Shown: positions 26,988 through 35,395 of the stretch, in pieces
How the letters are laid out: every line of letters begins with the position of its first letter
Numbering within the stretch: the first letter of the stretch is position 1
NCBI RefSeq assembly: GCF_015207285.1
Contig: NZ_JADEXD010000001.1
Span: forward strand, 62,001-126,000
Length of the DNA: 64,000 nucleotides
From: Tychonema sp. LEGE 07203
GTDB lineage: Bacteria; Cyanobacteriota; Cyanobacteriia; Cyanobacteriales; Microcoleaceae
Direction of reading: 5' to 3'
The notes under the pieces: model-generated
Database searches by the model: none
What the model was told of the DNA's origin: nothing
What the model saw: only the letters and a program-made list of their open reading frames with translations
Translations under genes and position numbers: made by a program

Positions 26988-27304
26988 TCCCAGCCTTTGT
27001 GCAACTGCTTAATAGCTTGCTGAAGGACTTGGGAAGGAACCTCACCCAGTCTAGGGAATTCCTTCTTGGCTCGTGGCAAGTTATTAAGTTGTTGAATTTC
27101 GCCAGGAAACTTTACTTCGGCAGGGAGGATGTATTCCTTTTCCAATGAGCATCTATCAACCAAACACTTACGACTATCGCACCAATCTTTTATCTCCCGA
27201 AGGGCGTAGTTATACGCTCCTCGGCAGAGTTCCATCCACTCAATAAGCTGCTGCTCTTGAGTAGTATTTGGATAGATTCGGTAGCGATGAGTAAGTGTCA
27301 GCAT
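26984..27304 (-). pseudogene. 5' fragment of a TnpB gene cut by IS66
   Basis: 106 residues match the N-terminus of IS605-type TnpB (LTHRYRIYPNTTQEQQLIEWME, GAYNYALREIKDW, PSQVLQQAIKQL). The frame ends exactly where IS66 begins: the stop TAA comes from the GTAA tip of the IS. The catalytic RuvC half and zinc ribbon are missing and were not found on the other side of IS66, so more than a simple insertion happened. Confidence 0.8.
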
Positions 27305-27343
27305 TCCCTTAGTATACTGAATTTACTGGCAAGTAGCGCAACA

Positions 27344-27703
27344 TTAAATGTTAAGTTTAGGGACATCGAGGCCCGTAAACTTAACTGGGGAAGTCCCTGT
27401 ATCCCAAGGCAGACCTGGGTACAGGTACGGCGTGGGTCTTATAGCTTCCCCAAACCCCCTCAAAAGATAAAATTGCACCCTCCAATAGGTCGCTTCTAAA
27501 AACCAAAAACCAAAAATAATAACGTATCCTAGCGGAACTAACGCATTTATTTTGTTGGCAAATACCCAACCAATCAGCGCTACCCAAATGGTAATTGCTG
27601 CTGTTTTTAATTGCATCAGGATTGTTGTGAAGTTAGCTATTTTTTTCTCTAGTTCCTCCGCTCCTTTTTGCAGCATTGCTAGCTGGAATTCAAATCGCTC
27701 CAT
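27344..27703 (-). CDS. Membrane protein with N-terminal coiled coil, unknown
   Basis: The 119-aa product begins with an amphipathic helix (MERFEFQLAMLQKGAEELEKKIANF). Two hydrophobic segments follow (about residues 36-54 and 58-76) with a short loop containing NKINALV, and then a cytoplasmic tail (YWRVQFYLLRGFGEAI). Small proteins with this layout occur near mobile and defence genes, but I cannot name a family. The start ATG is well placed; no partner gene is obvious. Confidence 0.6.
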   Translation of the reverse strand: MERFEFQLAMLQKGAEELEKKIANFTTILMQLKTAAITIWVALIGWVFANKINALVPLGYVIIFGFWFLEATYWRVQFYLLRGFGEAIRPTPYLYPGLPWDTGTSPVKFTGLDVPKLNI

Positions 27704-27738
27704 GTTAAATTCGCGGATGGGGGATTGTTCCTATATGG

Positions 27739-27878
27739 TATAGCAATCCTAAATGATTTGTGTAATTCTTGTAGGGGCAAAACCCACGCCCGGTTGCCCC
27801 GCCAAGGCGGGGGTAGGCACGGGGAGTAGGGGTAGCACTACCCCTACATATTTTTACAACTGATTTAGGATTGCTATA
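27739..27878. mobile_element. MITE-like element
   Basis: A ~140-bp non-coding unit with terminal inverted repeats of about 22 bp (27740-27761 and 27856-27877), beginning ATAGCAATCCTAAAT and differing in about three positions. TA dinucleotides flank both ends. The interior is made of G- and C-rich stretches (GTAGGGGCAA, CTACCCCTAC) that can also pair. No transposase is encoded, so mobilisation would need one supplied in trans. Confidence 0.7.
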
Positions 27879-27909
27879 TCTAACTTTAAAATACCAAATT
27901 GCAGCCGTT

Positions 27910-28464
27910 TCACTTTCCGAACGGTTGCCCCCAATATTGCCAGCACTCCTTATTAAAAGGCGATCGCCACTTGTAGATAAGCTCCGATTCTAACTGGAGC
28001 CGCTGTTTTCGGTTAGCTGGCGCTCCGTACCAAAACGCAATAGCCACCGCCACATCCAGGGAATAACGTCGATGAAGTTCGATGTAATTGCCAATGTAGC
28101 TGTGACAATCGTGGCTCATCCATCTTTGTTTGGGAGTGCGCTCTGTTTCTCCCACATACAACAGCAATGGAAGCGCATTATCGATGACAAAATAGAGACA
28201 AGTGCGATCGCCCCAATCTGGTTTCTCACAGAATGAGAGATTGTGTAATTCCAGGGCAAAGGGGTCTATGCTATTGGGGTCACAGGGATTGGGAGCTACC
28301 TCGAATAGTGTTCCCTGTCGCGGTTGCGAGGCGGTTGCAGATTGTTGATGTTCAAAAATACGCTGTTTCCAGGACTCTAGCGCCTCTGAACTCATCGTTA
28401 GTTGAGGGGATTTCAGGGAGCTGGGTTTGGGTTGAAATTCAGGGAAAAGTTCGAGTTGCTGCAC
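27910..28464 (-). CDS. GIY-YIG nuclease-like protein
   Basis: The 184-aa protein has a low-complexity N-terminal ~70 residues and then a GIY-YIG-like fold. The two core strands appear as LYFVID and LLYVGET, the conserved Arg region as KQRWMSHDC, and the metal-binding Glu as LESELIYKWRSPFN. The first strand departs from strict GIY, which is common in this cyanobacterial subgroup. It is probably a DNA endonuclease associated with mobile DNA. The start at 28464 is followed by MQQLELFPEF, a peptide resembling a DNA-clamp-binding QLELF motif, which would tether it to replication forks (inference). Confidence 0.7.
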   Translation of the reverse strand: MQQLELFPEFQPKPSSLKSPQLTMSSEALESWKQRIFEHQQSATASQPRQGTLFEVAPNPCDPNSIDPFALELHNLSFCEKPDWGDRTCLYFVIDNALPLLLYVGETERTPKQRWMSHDCHSYIGNYIELHRRYSLDVAVAIAFWYGAPANRKQRLQLESELIYKWRSPFNKECWQYWGQPFGK

Positions 28465-28528
28465 GGATTCAAAAGATTAGTTGACCGATCACTGTCTGTG
28501 ATGAAAATGATAATTTAGGCAACTGCTA

Positions 28529-28756
28529 CTACATTAATTTTTCCATCTCCACAGCAGCTAAACGAGCTTGGAGTACGAGTAAGTTCGCTGGGTCGATGCC
28601 AATGCTAAAAGTCATCGATTTTAGGGATAAGGCAATGTATCTACTCAACTGATTCTCAAGTTGGGTCGAACATACCACTAATTTTGGCTTTCCCGCACAA
28701 GAATTGTGGACTCTCAATCTAGCAAACCTTGCAGTGCATCCAGCTATCGCCGTCAC
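28529..28756 (-). CDS. Hypothetical, possibly a gene fragment
   Basis: 75 codons, of which the last ~45 (TQLENQLSRYIALSLKSM, IGIDPANLLVLQARLAAVEM) look like a real amphipathic helical protein while the first 30 look random. No domain or ribosome binding site was identified. It may be the 3' remnant of a longer gene. Confidence 0.3.
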   Translation of the reverse strand: MTAIAGCTARFARLRVHNSCAGKPKLVVCSTQLENQLSRYIALSLKSMTFSIGIDPANLLVLQARLAAVEMEKLM

Positions 28757-28779
28757 TCCCTAAAAAACCAAGGGTTCTC

Positions 28780-28912
28780 GTGGTCAGGGGGTAAGTTATT
28801 ACCCAACTGTCAAGCTCTGCCAGACTCTAACATTTTACCCGATAGATTGTCAGAGTTAGCCACACAACAACATTTTACCCGACTGTCAAGCTTTGTCTGA
28901 CAACAACATTTT
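28780..28912. repeat. Direct repeats at the edge of the gene-poor region
   Basis: Two related copies of a ~40-base word contain ACCCAACTGTCAAGCTCTG (28800s) and ACCCGACTGTCAAGCTTTG (28870s). Each is followed by a GAC and an AACATTTT stretch. Further relatives lie at about 29690 (CCGACTTTCAAACTCGC) and 32480 (ACCCGACTGTCAAGGC). They add a second repeat family to this region. Confidence 0.6.
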
Positions 28913-28983
28913 GCCTTATTATCGAAGTCTCGTTTTCAGTCTCAACGGAGCGCAAAAACCAGACACAGCCTCAAGTTGAGTGC

Positions 28984-29385
28984 TGGCATAACGGCTGCTA
29001 TGCTACAAAATCGCTTCATAAATTTTAGCTGCCTGCCACTTTTCTCACACTTGCTCAACTTGATTTTTAATTCAATTCCGATGCCGGAACTTGACTATTA
29101 AATCAATTCGGATTTTGTTAAAAGGGCTAAAAAATAGTTAATTGTTGCGTCAGCTAAAGTCAGGCATTTGCAGTATAAAGTCAGGCGTTTGCAGGTATTT
29201 GCAGGGGCAGCACTTTACCTGTATTTACCGGGAAATATCCTGCAAACGCCTGACTTTTTCGGTCAAATTGCTGCTTTTTTGTGCTGTTCGTGGCTTTGCC
29301 TGTTGAGGCTGGTTAAGGCTGTTTAGTTTTGGTAGCAAGCAATGTTTTTGTGATCACAAACCGTGACTAATGTGTGCAGATAAAA
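28984..29385 (+). repeat. Dispersed iteron unit 1 (two iterons)
   Basis: The unit has, in order, GGCATAACGGCTGC, an AT-rich block containing TTGACTATTAAATCAAT, the word GCGTCAGCT, and two 21-bp iterons starting AAAGTCAGG at 29156 and 29177. The second iteron forms the left arm of a perfect 19-bp inverted repeat (29177-29195 with 29239-29257). A pyrimidine-rich arm and the palindrome TTTGTGATCACAAA (29347-29360) follow. No coding frame fits it. Confidence 0.85.
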
Positions 29386-29773
29386 CTATCCACCCCCATC
29401 AATATTAAGCATACTGCTTACCCACAGTTCAACCCCTGTTGATATGGAATAAGGAACGACTCGCGAGTGGCTACTGAAGCCCAAATACATCAATAAGAGC
29501 GGTAAGGTATGGGACAGGGACGGCGAACTAATTTTTTGTGGGGATATATTAGCGATCGCTCTTTACGCCTAGAGATTGCTGCCTGTATTAATAAGGTGAT
29601 GAATTATAACCGCCATTAATAGGTGGAAGTCGAGCGACTAGTGTAAACCGAGCGACTACTGTAAACCGAGTCAGGCGGTAAATTTTTATCCGACTTTCAA
29701 ACTCGCTCGGACAACAACTGTTTAGCCGATTGCAAAGCGCGAGTCCGACAACAGCAATTTATGCAACTGCCAA
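29386..29773. other. Spacer between repeat units 1 and 2
   Basis: No gene seen. It contains a HIP1 site (29551) and a short direct repeat, CGAGCGACTA/CGAGCGACTACTG with GTGTAAACCGAG, around 29630-29670. Confidence 0.4.
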
Positions 29774-30172
29774 GGCTGACATAACGGCGACTACGCTGCC
29801 AATTTTCTCATACTCCTTAAATTTGATTTTTTATTCAATTCCGATGCCACAACTTGACTATTAAATCAATCCAGTCTTTGTTAAAAACGCTAAAAAATTA
29901 GCTAATTGTTGCGTCAGCTAAAGTCAGGGATTTGCAGTATAAAGTCAGGCAAGTGCAGTATAAAGTCAGGCGTTTGCAGGGGGTGCACTTTACCTGTATT
30001 TACCTGAAAATATCCTGCAAACGCCTGACTTTTTCGGTCAAATTACTGCTTTTTTGTGTCGAGCGTACATTTGCTTGTTGAGGCAGGTTGTGGCTGTTCT
30101 TTCTCGGTAGCAAGCAATGGTTTTGTGATCACAAACCGTGACTTTTACGTGCAAACAAAAAATAATGCACCC
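29774..30172 (+). repeat. Dispersed iteron unit 2 (three iterons)
   Basis: Same layout as unit 1, with three iterons at 29920, 29941 and 29962. A perfect 19-bp inverted repeat pairs 29962-29980 with 30014-30032, and the palindrome TTTGTGATCACAAA is at 30122-30135. Similarity to unit 3 extends beyond the core to about 30290 (TAATGCACCCTTATGAATGG and following). Confidence 0.85.
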
Positions 30173-30651
30173 TTATGAATGGGGCATCATAGGTGTCAAG
30201 GCGCTTGATTTTTACCCGATATCCAACTGTGCTGATTGCACGAACATTGCTCCTGCTGTTGTGGAGACCCTTGTGACCGCATCGGCGTCAATTGCCCCAA
30301 CTGTCCCGATCGCACGCTTAGCGGAGCGATCCTCACTCGCTCTCTTGTAGACTAAATTTTATGCAAGATAGAAAGCTAGGAAAAAAAGTGAGGAACAGTC
30401 GTAGCAATAGCAATGTTGGGAGATATATTTATACCGATACCGGTAAAGGAAAGTTCCGGCTAAGTTTTCTGAAACTTATAGTGCGATCGCTCCTACCTAC
30501 AACGGCTTCAAGCAGCCGGGGCAAGCGCTATATTCGCTACATGGCGATTGCCCTTCAACAAGCGCCGAGCGGTAAATTAAAGTCGCCACATCTTGATTAT
30601 TCGCTATTCGCGAATGTAGAATAAAGGAAACAATGCGCGAACTCATCCGCT

Positions 30652-31164
30652 ATGCTAAAACCCCAAGATATCCTTGCAATACTCAAAGTCCACAGTTGGG
30701 ATTCAACGAACTGGACGTACAGTTCTCTCGCTCAAAGCTTGGGCATGAGCGCATCAGAGGTTCATGCTGCCCTTGAGCGTTCTGAAGCTGCCGGTCTGTA
30801 TTATGGCTCCGAGCGGAAAATATTGAAGCAAGCGGTGTTGGAATTCTTGGTTCACGGGTTGCGCTATGTATTCTACGCCCAACCAGGCCCCCTCTCGCGG
30901 GGACTGCCAACTGCACATTCTGCTGAGCCATTGAAAAGCAAGCTGGTTGCCTCACCGTCTGAGGTTTACGTCTGGCCTGACCCTCAAGGTGTCGTGAGAG
31001 GGCAGGCAATCGCGCCTCTGTACCGCTCAGTCCCCCAAGCTGCCAGTAACGATCCAGAACTCTACGCCTTGCTCAGCTTGATTGACGCTATTCGAGTTGG
31101 TCGGGTGCGGGAGCAACGTTTGGCAGTCGGCGAACTTGAAAAAAGGATCGTCGCTGCTCTATGA
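30652..31164 (+). CDS. Helix-turn-helix regulator-like protein
   Basis: The 170-aa protein opens with a winged-helix DNA-binding domain (MLKPQDILAILKVH, YSSLAQSLGMSASEVHAALERSEAAGL). A characteristic central segment follows (FLVHGLRYVFYAQPGP-SRGLPTAHSAEPL), then VWPDPQGVVRGQAIAPLYRS and a helical C-terminus. I recall this full-length pattern as a conserved family that is usually encoded next to a partner gene, often a nucleotidyltransferase-like protein. Here it stands alone between two repeat units with no partner, so it may be an orphan regulator. DNA binding is well supported, the target unknown. Confidence 0.75.
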   Translation: MLKPQDILAILKVHSWDSTNWTYSSLAQSLGMSASEVHAALERSEAAGLYYGSERKILKQAVLEFLVHGLRYVFYAQPGPLSRGLPTAHSAEPLKSKLVASPSEVYVWPDPQGVVRGQAIAPLYRSVPQAASNDPELYALLSLIDAIRVGRVREQRLAVGELEKRIVAAL

Positions 31165-31289
31165 ACCCGCAGATACTCATGCTGGAAATAGTTGCCAGGG
31201 TACTCTAGTACGCACTACCATGTAAGCCTTACACTCGCAAACAGCCTCAACGGAACGCAAAAACCAGATAGTCCAGCCTCAACTTTATT

Positions 31290-31729
31290 GCTGGCATAGT
31301 GGGTACTACGCTACAAAATCGCTTCATAAATTTTAGCTACCTGCCAATTTTCTCACACTTGCTCAACTTGATTTTTTATTCAATTCCGATGCCACAACTT
31401 GACTATTAAATCAATCCAGTCTTTGTTAAAAACGCTAAAAAATTAGCTAATTGTTGCGTCAGCTAAAGTCAGGGATTTGCAGTATAAAATCAGGCGTTTG
31501 CAGTACAAAATCAGGTAAATGCAGGTATTTGTAGGGGCTGCATTTTACCTGCATTTACCTGAAAATATCCTGCAAACGCCTGCAATTTCCAGCCAAATTA
31601 CTGCCTTTTTGTGCTGTTCGTGTCTTGACCTGTTGGGACTGGTTATAGTTGTTCTCTCTCAGTAGCAAGCAATGTTTTTGCGATCGCAAACTCTGACTAA
31701 TTCGTGCAGATAAAAAATAATGCACCCTT
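31290..31729 (+). repeat. Dispersed iteron unit 3 (three iterons)
   Basis: Three iterons start at 31465, 31486 and 31507; the last two begin AAAATCAGG. The inverted arm pairing uses CAGGTAAATGCAGG and CCTGCATTTACCTG. The palindrome at 31677-31690 is TTTGCGATCGCAAA, in which both halves changed relative to the other units. About 50 bases upstream (from 31233) also match unit 1. Confidence 0.82.
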
Positions 31730-31891
31730 ATGAATGGGGCATTCTAGGTGTCAAGCGACTTGATTTTTACCCGATATTCGACTGTGCCGATTGCTCACAT
31801 TGCTCCTGCTGTTGTGGCGACTTTTGTGGCAGCACAGGCATCAATTGCCGCAACTTTCCCATCGCACTTGGGTAGCGAGCGAGCGGCTTGA

Positions 31892-32107
31892 GCGACTGTT
31901 CGATCGCCCACGACGGAGCTCCTACAATTAAACAGGCGAGCGGCTACCAATCTGGCATCGTATCTTCAGCTATTGAGGAGGATTTTGCGGCGGCAATCGA
32001 CGCGGGCCTTTCTTGCATCCACCGATGTTTTGGCGATAGTTGGCGAGACGCAGTTTGAAGAGTTTAATCAGCTAAAAGGTGAGGGGCGCTCTCATAAAAA
32101 CGTATAA
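31892..32107 (+). pseudogene. Possible gene remnant between repeat units
   Basis: A 71-codon open stretch without an ATG reads TELLQLNRRAATNLASYLQ, then LLRRILRRQSTRAFLAST and DVLAIVGETQFEEFNQLKG. Its helical composition looks protein-like rather than random. No family was recognised. It may be the end of a gene disrupted by repeat expansion. The rest of 31730-32493 holds nothing else recognisable apart from short CATAAAAACG direct repeats near 32093-32118. Confidence 0.25.
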
Positions 32108-32493
32108 AAACTCATAAAAACGCATATTGCCGAAAGTTTTCCTAGGTCTGCCGCTCTTGGATTTTTCCTTGCTGACCACGGAGACACCAGGAGCGATCAT
32201 GCTGCCCAACAAGCCGATCGCCCCTGGTTAATTCCCCGGTAAATCGATAGCGAATAAGGAAGCCACCATTTCTATAAACGGATAGGCGGGGATACAATAA
32301 TTTCCCAGCCTAGGGCTTGGAAGTGCAGAAGCTACATCAGGATACGTTCATTACTTGACCGGCGTTGCAACGATCACAGACGCTCTCGCCCTTAAGACAC
32401 CGTATTATGGTCTGCTCTTAACCTGCCTTCATACCAACAGTTTAGCCGATTGCAAAGCGCGGGCCCTCCAAGTACATTTCACCCGACTGTCAA

Positions 32494-32983
32494 GGCTGAC
32501 ATAACGGCTGCTGTGTTGCCAATTTTCTCATACTCCTTATTTGATTTTTTATTCAATTTAGATAACGGCTACTGTGTTGCCAATTTTTTCGCACTTGCTT
32601 AAATTGATTTTTAATTCAACTTAGGTATCGTAACTTGACTATTAAATCAATTCGGATTTTGTTAAAAACGCTAAAAAATTAGCTAATTGTTGCGTCAGCT
32701 AAAGTCAGGCAAGTGCAGTATAAAGTCAGGGATTTGCAGTATAAAGTCAGGGATTTGCAGTATAAAGTCAGGCAAGTGCAGGTATTTGCAGGGGGTGCAC
32801 TTTACCTGCATTTACCTGAAAATATCCTGCAAATGCCTGACTTTTTCGGTCAAACTGCTGCCTTTTTGTGCAGAGACTGCCTTTGCTTGTTGAGGCTGAT
32901 TATAGTTGTTCTCTCTCGGTAGCAAGCAATGGTTTTGTGATCACAAACCGCACTTTTACGTGCAGGAAGAGAAATAATGCACC
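32494..32983 (+). repeat. Dispersed iteron unit 4 (four iterons)
   Basis: Four iterons start at 32701, 32722, 32743 and 32764, followed by the inverted arm (CCTGCAAATGCCTGAC near 32827) and the palindrome TTTGTGATCACAAA at 32934-32947. Its 5' part contains a local duplication of AACGGCTRCTGTGTTGCC. It is the unit nearest to the mobilisation genes. Confidence 0.85.
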
Positions 32984-33110
32984 CTCCTTTTACGGAAGCC
33001 TAACCGTAAGGTCGGGTTTAATACTTTCTTTAGCTTTAATGACAACTGTAACTATTTGTACTACGATTTAAGCTGAATATTCTATAGCTCTAAGAAATTA
33101 GAGGGAGAAA

Positions 33111-33188
33111 ATGCTTCAAAAGCAATTCAACAAGCTCATCACTTATTCAAGTGCGATCGCACCTCAACCCACTATTTTATACAAATAA
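33111..33188 (+). CDS. Possible 25-aa leader peptide
   Basis: ATG at 33111 is preceded by GAGGGAGAAA, a strong ribosome-binding-site-like sequence, and encodes MLQKQFNKLITYSSAIAPQP and five more residues. Good initiation context is the only evidence. The rest of 32984-33231 shows nothing. Confidence 0.2.
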   Translation: MLQKQFNKLITYSSAIAPQPTILYK

Positions 33189-33231
33189 ATAAAATTATCG
33201 TCAGTCTCTACCTAATAAACTGTCTAAACAG

Positions 33232-33250
33232 CCCTCTCCAATTGGGGGAG
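33232..33250. promoter_or_regulatory. Palindromic element upstream of mobC (copy 1 of 4)
   Basis: CCCTCTCCAATTGGGGGAG, followed by a TCAC eight bases on, lies 80 bp before the mobC start. It is an imperfect member of the CCCCTCCAATTGGAGGGGG family described in three further places. No T-run follows, so an operator is more likely than a terminator. Confidence 0.6.
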
Positions 33251-33329
33251 ATAAAATCACCTGAATAGCGCTTGTCGATTACAGTTATTAACTTGTATCT
33301 TGGGAAAAGGTTTTTACTGATTAAAAACT

Positions 33330-33731
33330 ATGAAAACTTTACCGGAAGTCAGACCCAGAGAGCTGCTATCCAACCATATTCACATTCGCCTAACTGACTC
33401 AGACTACCATCAAATTAAAGCAAGAGCCTCGCTAGTCAATTTGAGCATGAGCGACTTCATGCGCCGTGCAGCTTTGAGGAGAACCCTGCCGCGCCCTCTA
33501 GCTGCATTTGACTTAAAATCCTATCAAGTTTTATGCAAGATTGATGCCCAATTGAGAATTGCAGGAAACAACCTCAATCAAATTACTAAAGCTTGCAATA
33601 GTGCTGTGGCATTGGGAGAACCAGTTGTTGTCAATACAGGACTCTTAGAAAGCGTACAGCAACTCATTCGAGAGAACGGGAATGCAATTAAAACAATAGT
33701 TGCAAACCTCGCCAAATCTACAGTACGCTAA
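33330..33731 (+). CDS. mobC: MobC-like relaxosome accessory protein
   Basis: The 133-aa protein starts with a ribbon-helix-helix region (NHIHIRLTDSDYHQIKARA, LSMSDFMRRAALR). It continues with the MobC pattern LRIAGNNLNQITKACN and a C-terminal helix (LIRENGNAIKTIVANLA). MobC proteins bind oriT and help the relaxase nick DNA. The relaxase gene follows 66 nt downstream on the same strand. An oriT is expected in the 33189-33329 region, though no nic consensus was recognised. The palindromic element upstream may control the pair. Confidence 0.85.
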   Translation: MKTLPEVRPRELLSNHIHIRLTDSDYHQIKARASLVNLSMSDFMRRAALRRTLPRPLAAFDLKSYQVLCKIDAQLRIAGNNLNQITKACNSAVALGEPVVVNTGLLESVQQLIRENGNAIKTIVANLAKSTVR

Positions 33732-33796
33732 TTATTAACAAGCCTGGGCTTTACCGCCTGAGCAATCGATTCTGTGCAACTGACGGCTTTTCGGTT

Positions 33797-35395
33797 ATGA
33801 TTGGCAAACAAATCAAAGGTACAGGCTTTCGGGGCTGTCTGAACTACGTGCTGGGCAAAAAAGACGCCGCTCTAATTGGCGGTACTATGTGCGGACAAAC
33901 TCCTGAAGAACTCGCTGCTGAATTTGGCATCGCCCGACAACTAAGACCTAACCTGAAAGTAGCAGTTTTTCACGCCACTTTATCTGTCGATAGCACCGAA
34001 AAACTAGAAGATTCTGAAGAAAATGACCAACGCTGGCTGGCAATCGCAGCCAACTACATGAAAGCGATGGAATTTGACAACAACCAGTACGCAGTTGTCA
34101 AGCACAGCGATACAGAACACGACCACATTCACATCGTCGCCAGTCGCATTCGCCTAGATGGAGGTGTTGTTGACGATAGCTGGGACTATTACAAAAGCCA
34201 AGAAACTATTCGCCAACTCGAACGGAACTACAACCTGGAAACTGTTACACCCAGTTGGGAAACAGACAAGCGGGCTCAGACTACAGGAGAACACAGGCAA
34301 TTAAAAAGCAAGGGAAACAAGAGCGTCAGGATGCAATTGCAAGACCTAATTGATGAAGTTACCCAAGACAACCCAAGTATGCCAGAATTCGTTGAGCGGT
34401 TGCAGCAACAAGGGGTAGAGGTGCAAATCAGATTGACTCAAACTGGAATCGGCTTCAGTCAAGGCATTTCTTACAATTTAGATGGAGTCGCTTTAAGTGG
34501 TAATCAGTTAGGTAGAGCCTACACTTTTTCTGGATTGCAGAAGCATCGAGGCATTAGCTATGACAAAGGGCGAGATAACGCCCTAATTGAGGCTTTAATG
34601 CAGCCACAACACTTAGCTATCGCCCCCAGTGAGGCAGAGGAAAATGAGTTAGAGTCGTCACAATCCGAGCTAGCAGCAACCGCACCTGCAACTCCTGCAA
34701 CAGCAAATGAGTTAGAGTTGTCACAATCCGAGCTAGCAGCAACCGCGCCTGCAACTCCTGCAACAGCAAATGAGTTAGAGTTACAACTGTCAATCCTGCC
34801 TGAAAGGAATGAAACTCAGTGGGTCAGAGTGCGTTCGCATCTAGCAGTCGAGTACAGTTTACCTTTAGAATTGCTTGAAAAATTGCACTCTCATTCTTGG
34901 CTGTATGCCGGCTCAGAAAAGGCTGTCTTTACAGCACGGACGCTTGAGGGAGAAGCCCGGTTCGCTTTTGTTCTCGATGAAAGAGGCAACTTTACTACAA
35001 CCCATCCCCTGTCATCTGAAGCTGCTTTCTGGGTAGCTACTACCGGAGAAATTGAGCGAGCTGTGATTGCTTGTAACCCAATCGAAGCCCTTTCAATTTT
35101 GCTTATTGAACAAGATAACTCTACAACAGCACCAGCGACACTTTACCTAGGAATTGAACGAGCTTCACAACTGCCTATAGAATTCTTACAAGAACTCGAT
35201 AGCGTTATTATAGCGATCGCCGAAAATTCTCAGCTCGCTCGAAATGCGCGATCGTTGCTACCGGATGCAGAACTTGTCAATCCACCGTCAAGTTGGAATG
35301 ATATCTGGATACAATTAATTGAGCAAGAACAGCAAACTCACCAACAAAATAACCAACAGTATAAACGGCACACCCAAGACCTCGAACTGGATTAG
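33797..35395 (+). CDS. Relaxase (mobilisation nuclease) with degenerate Toprim-like tail
   Basis: The relaxase nicks one strand at oriT and stays covalently attached to lead conjugative transfer. Residues 1-~270 carry the relaxase domain with Tyr17 in RGCLNYVLGK as the likely nucleophile and the metal-binding H108-D-H110-I-H112. A linker contains two 21-residue tandem repeats (NELELSQSELAATAPATPAT). The C-terminal ~200 residues resemble the Toprim-type domain seen in plasmid primases (AVIACNPIEALSILLI, SVIIAIAENS, LLPDAELVNPP), but the expected acidic residue before the proline motif is replaced by Cys-Asn. The domain is probably structural. Start ATG lies after a short leader; no alternative start is convincing. 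Confidence 0.9.
   Translation: MIGKQIKGTGFRGCLNYVLGKKDAALIGGTMCGQTPEELAAEFGIARQLRPNLKVAVFHATLSVDSTEKLEDSEENDQRWLAIAANYMKAMEFDNNQYAVVKHSDTEHDHIHIVASRIRLDGGVVDDSWDYYKSQETIRQLERNYNLETVTPSWETDKRAQTTGEHRQLKSKGNKSVRMQLQDLIDEVTQDNPSMPEFVERLQQQGVEVQIRLTQTGIGFSQGISYNLDGVALSGNQLGRAYTFSGLQKHRGISYDKGRDNALIEALMQPQHLAIAPSEAEENELESSQSELAATAPATPATANELELSQSELAATAPATPATANELELQLSILPERNETQWVRVRSHLAVEYSLPLELLEKLHSHSWLYAGSEKAVFTARTLEGEARFAFVLDERGNFTTTHPLSSEAAFWVATTGEIERAVIACNPIEALSILLIEQDNSTTAPATLYLGIERASQLPIEFLQELDSVIIAIAENSQLARNARSLLPDAELVNPPSSWNDIWIQLIEQEQQTHQQNNQQYKRHTQDLELD
34642..34781 (+). repeat. 63-bp tandem repeat inside the relaxase gene
   Basis: Two nearly identical 63-bp copies (34642-34704, 34705-34767) are followed by a partial third copy of 14 bp. 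They encode the alanine/threonine/proline-rich linker. The period is a multiple of three, so copy-number change keeps the frame. Confidence 0.9.

Noticed and set aside
30138-30350. 70-codon frame overlapping repeat unit 2
   Set aside because: It lies over repeat-derived sequence that recurs in unit 3 without a conserved frame.
30361-30624. 87-codon frame ahead of the HTH gene
   Set aside because: Low-complexity basic composition, no ribosome site, no family; looks like a frame opened by chance next to the repeat unit.
32701-32782. Possible CRISPR array
   Set aside because: Four 21-bp copies with no unique spacers between them; they are iterons, and no cas genes occur. mCpol alone is not a CRISPR locus.
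29347-32947. CRP-type TGTGA-TCACA regulatory sites
   Set aside because: The halves have no six-base spacer and no gene start is nearby; they are better explained as part of the repeat unit.
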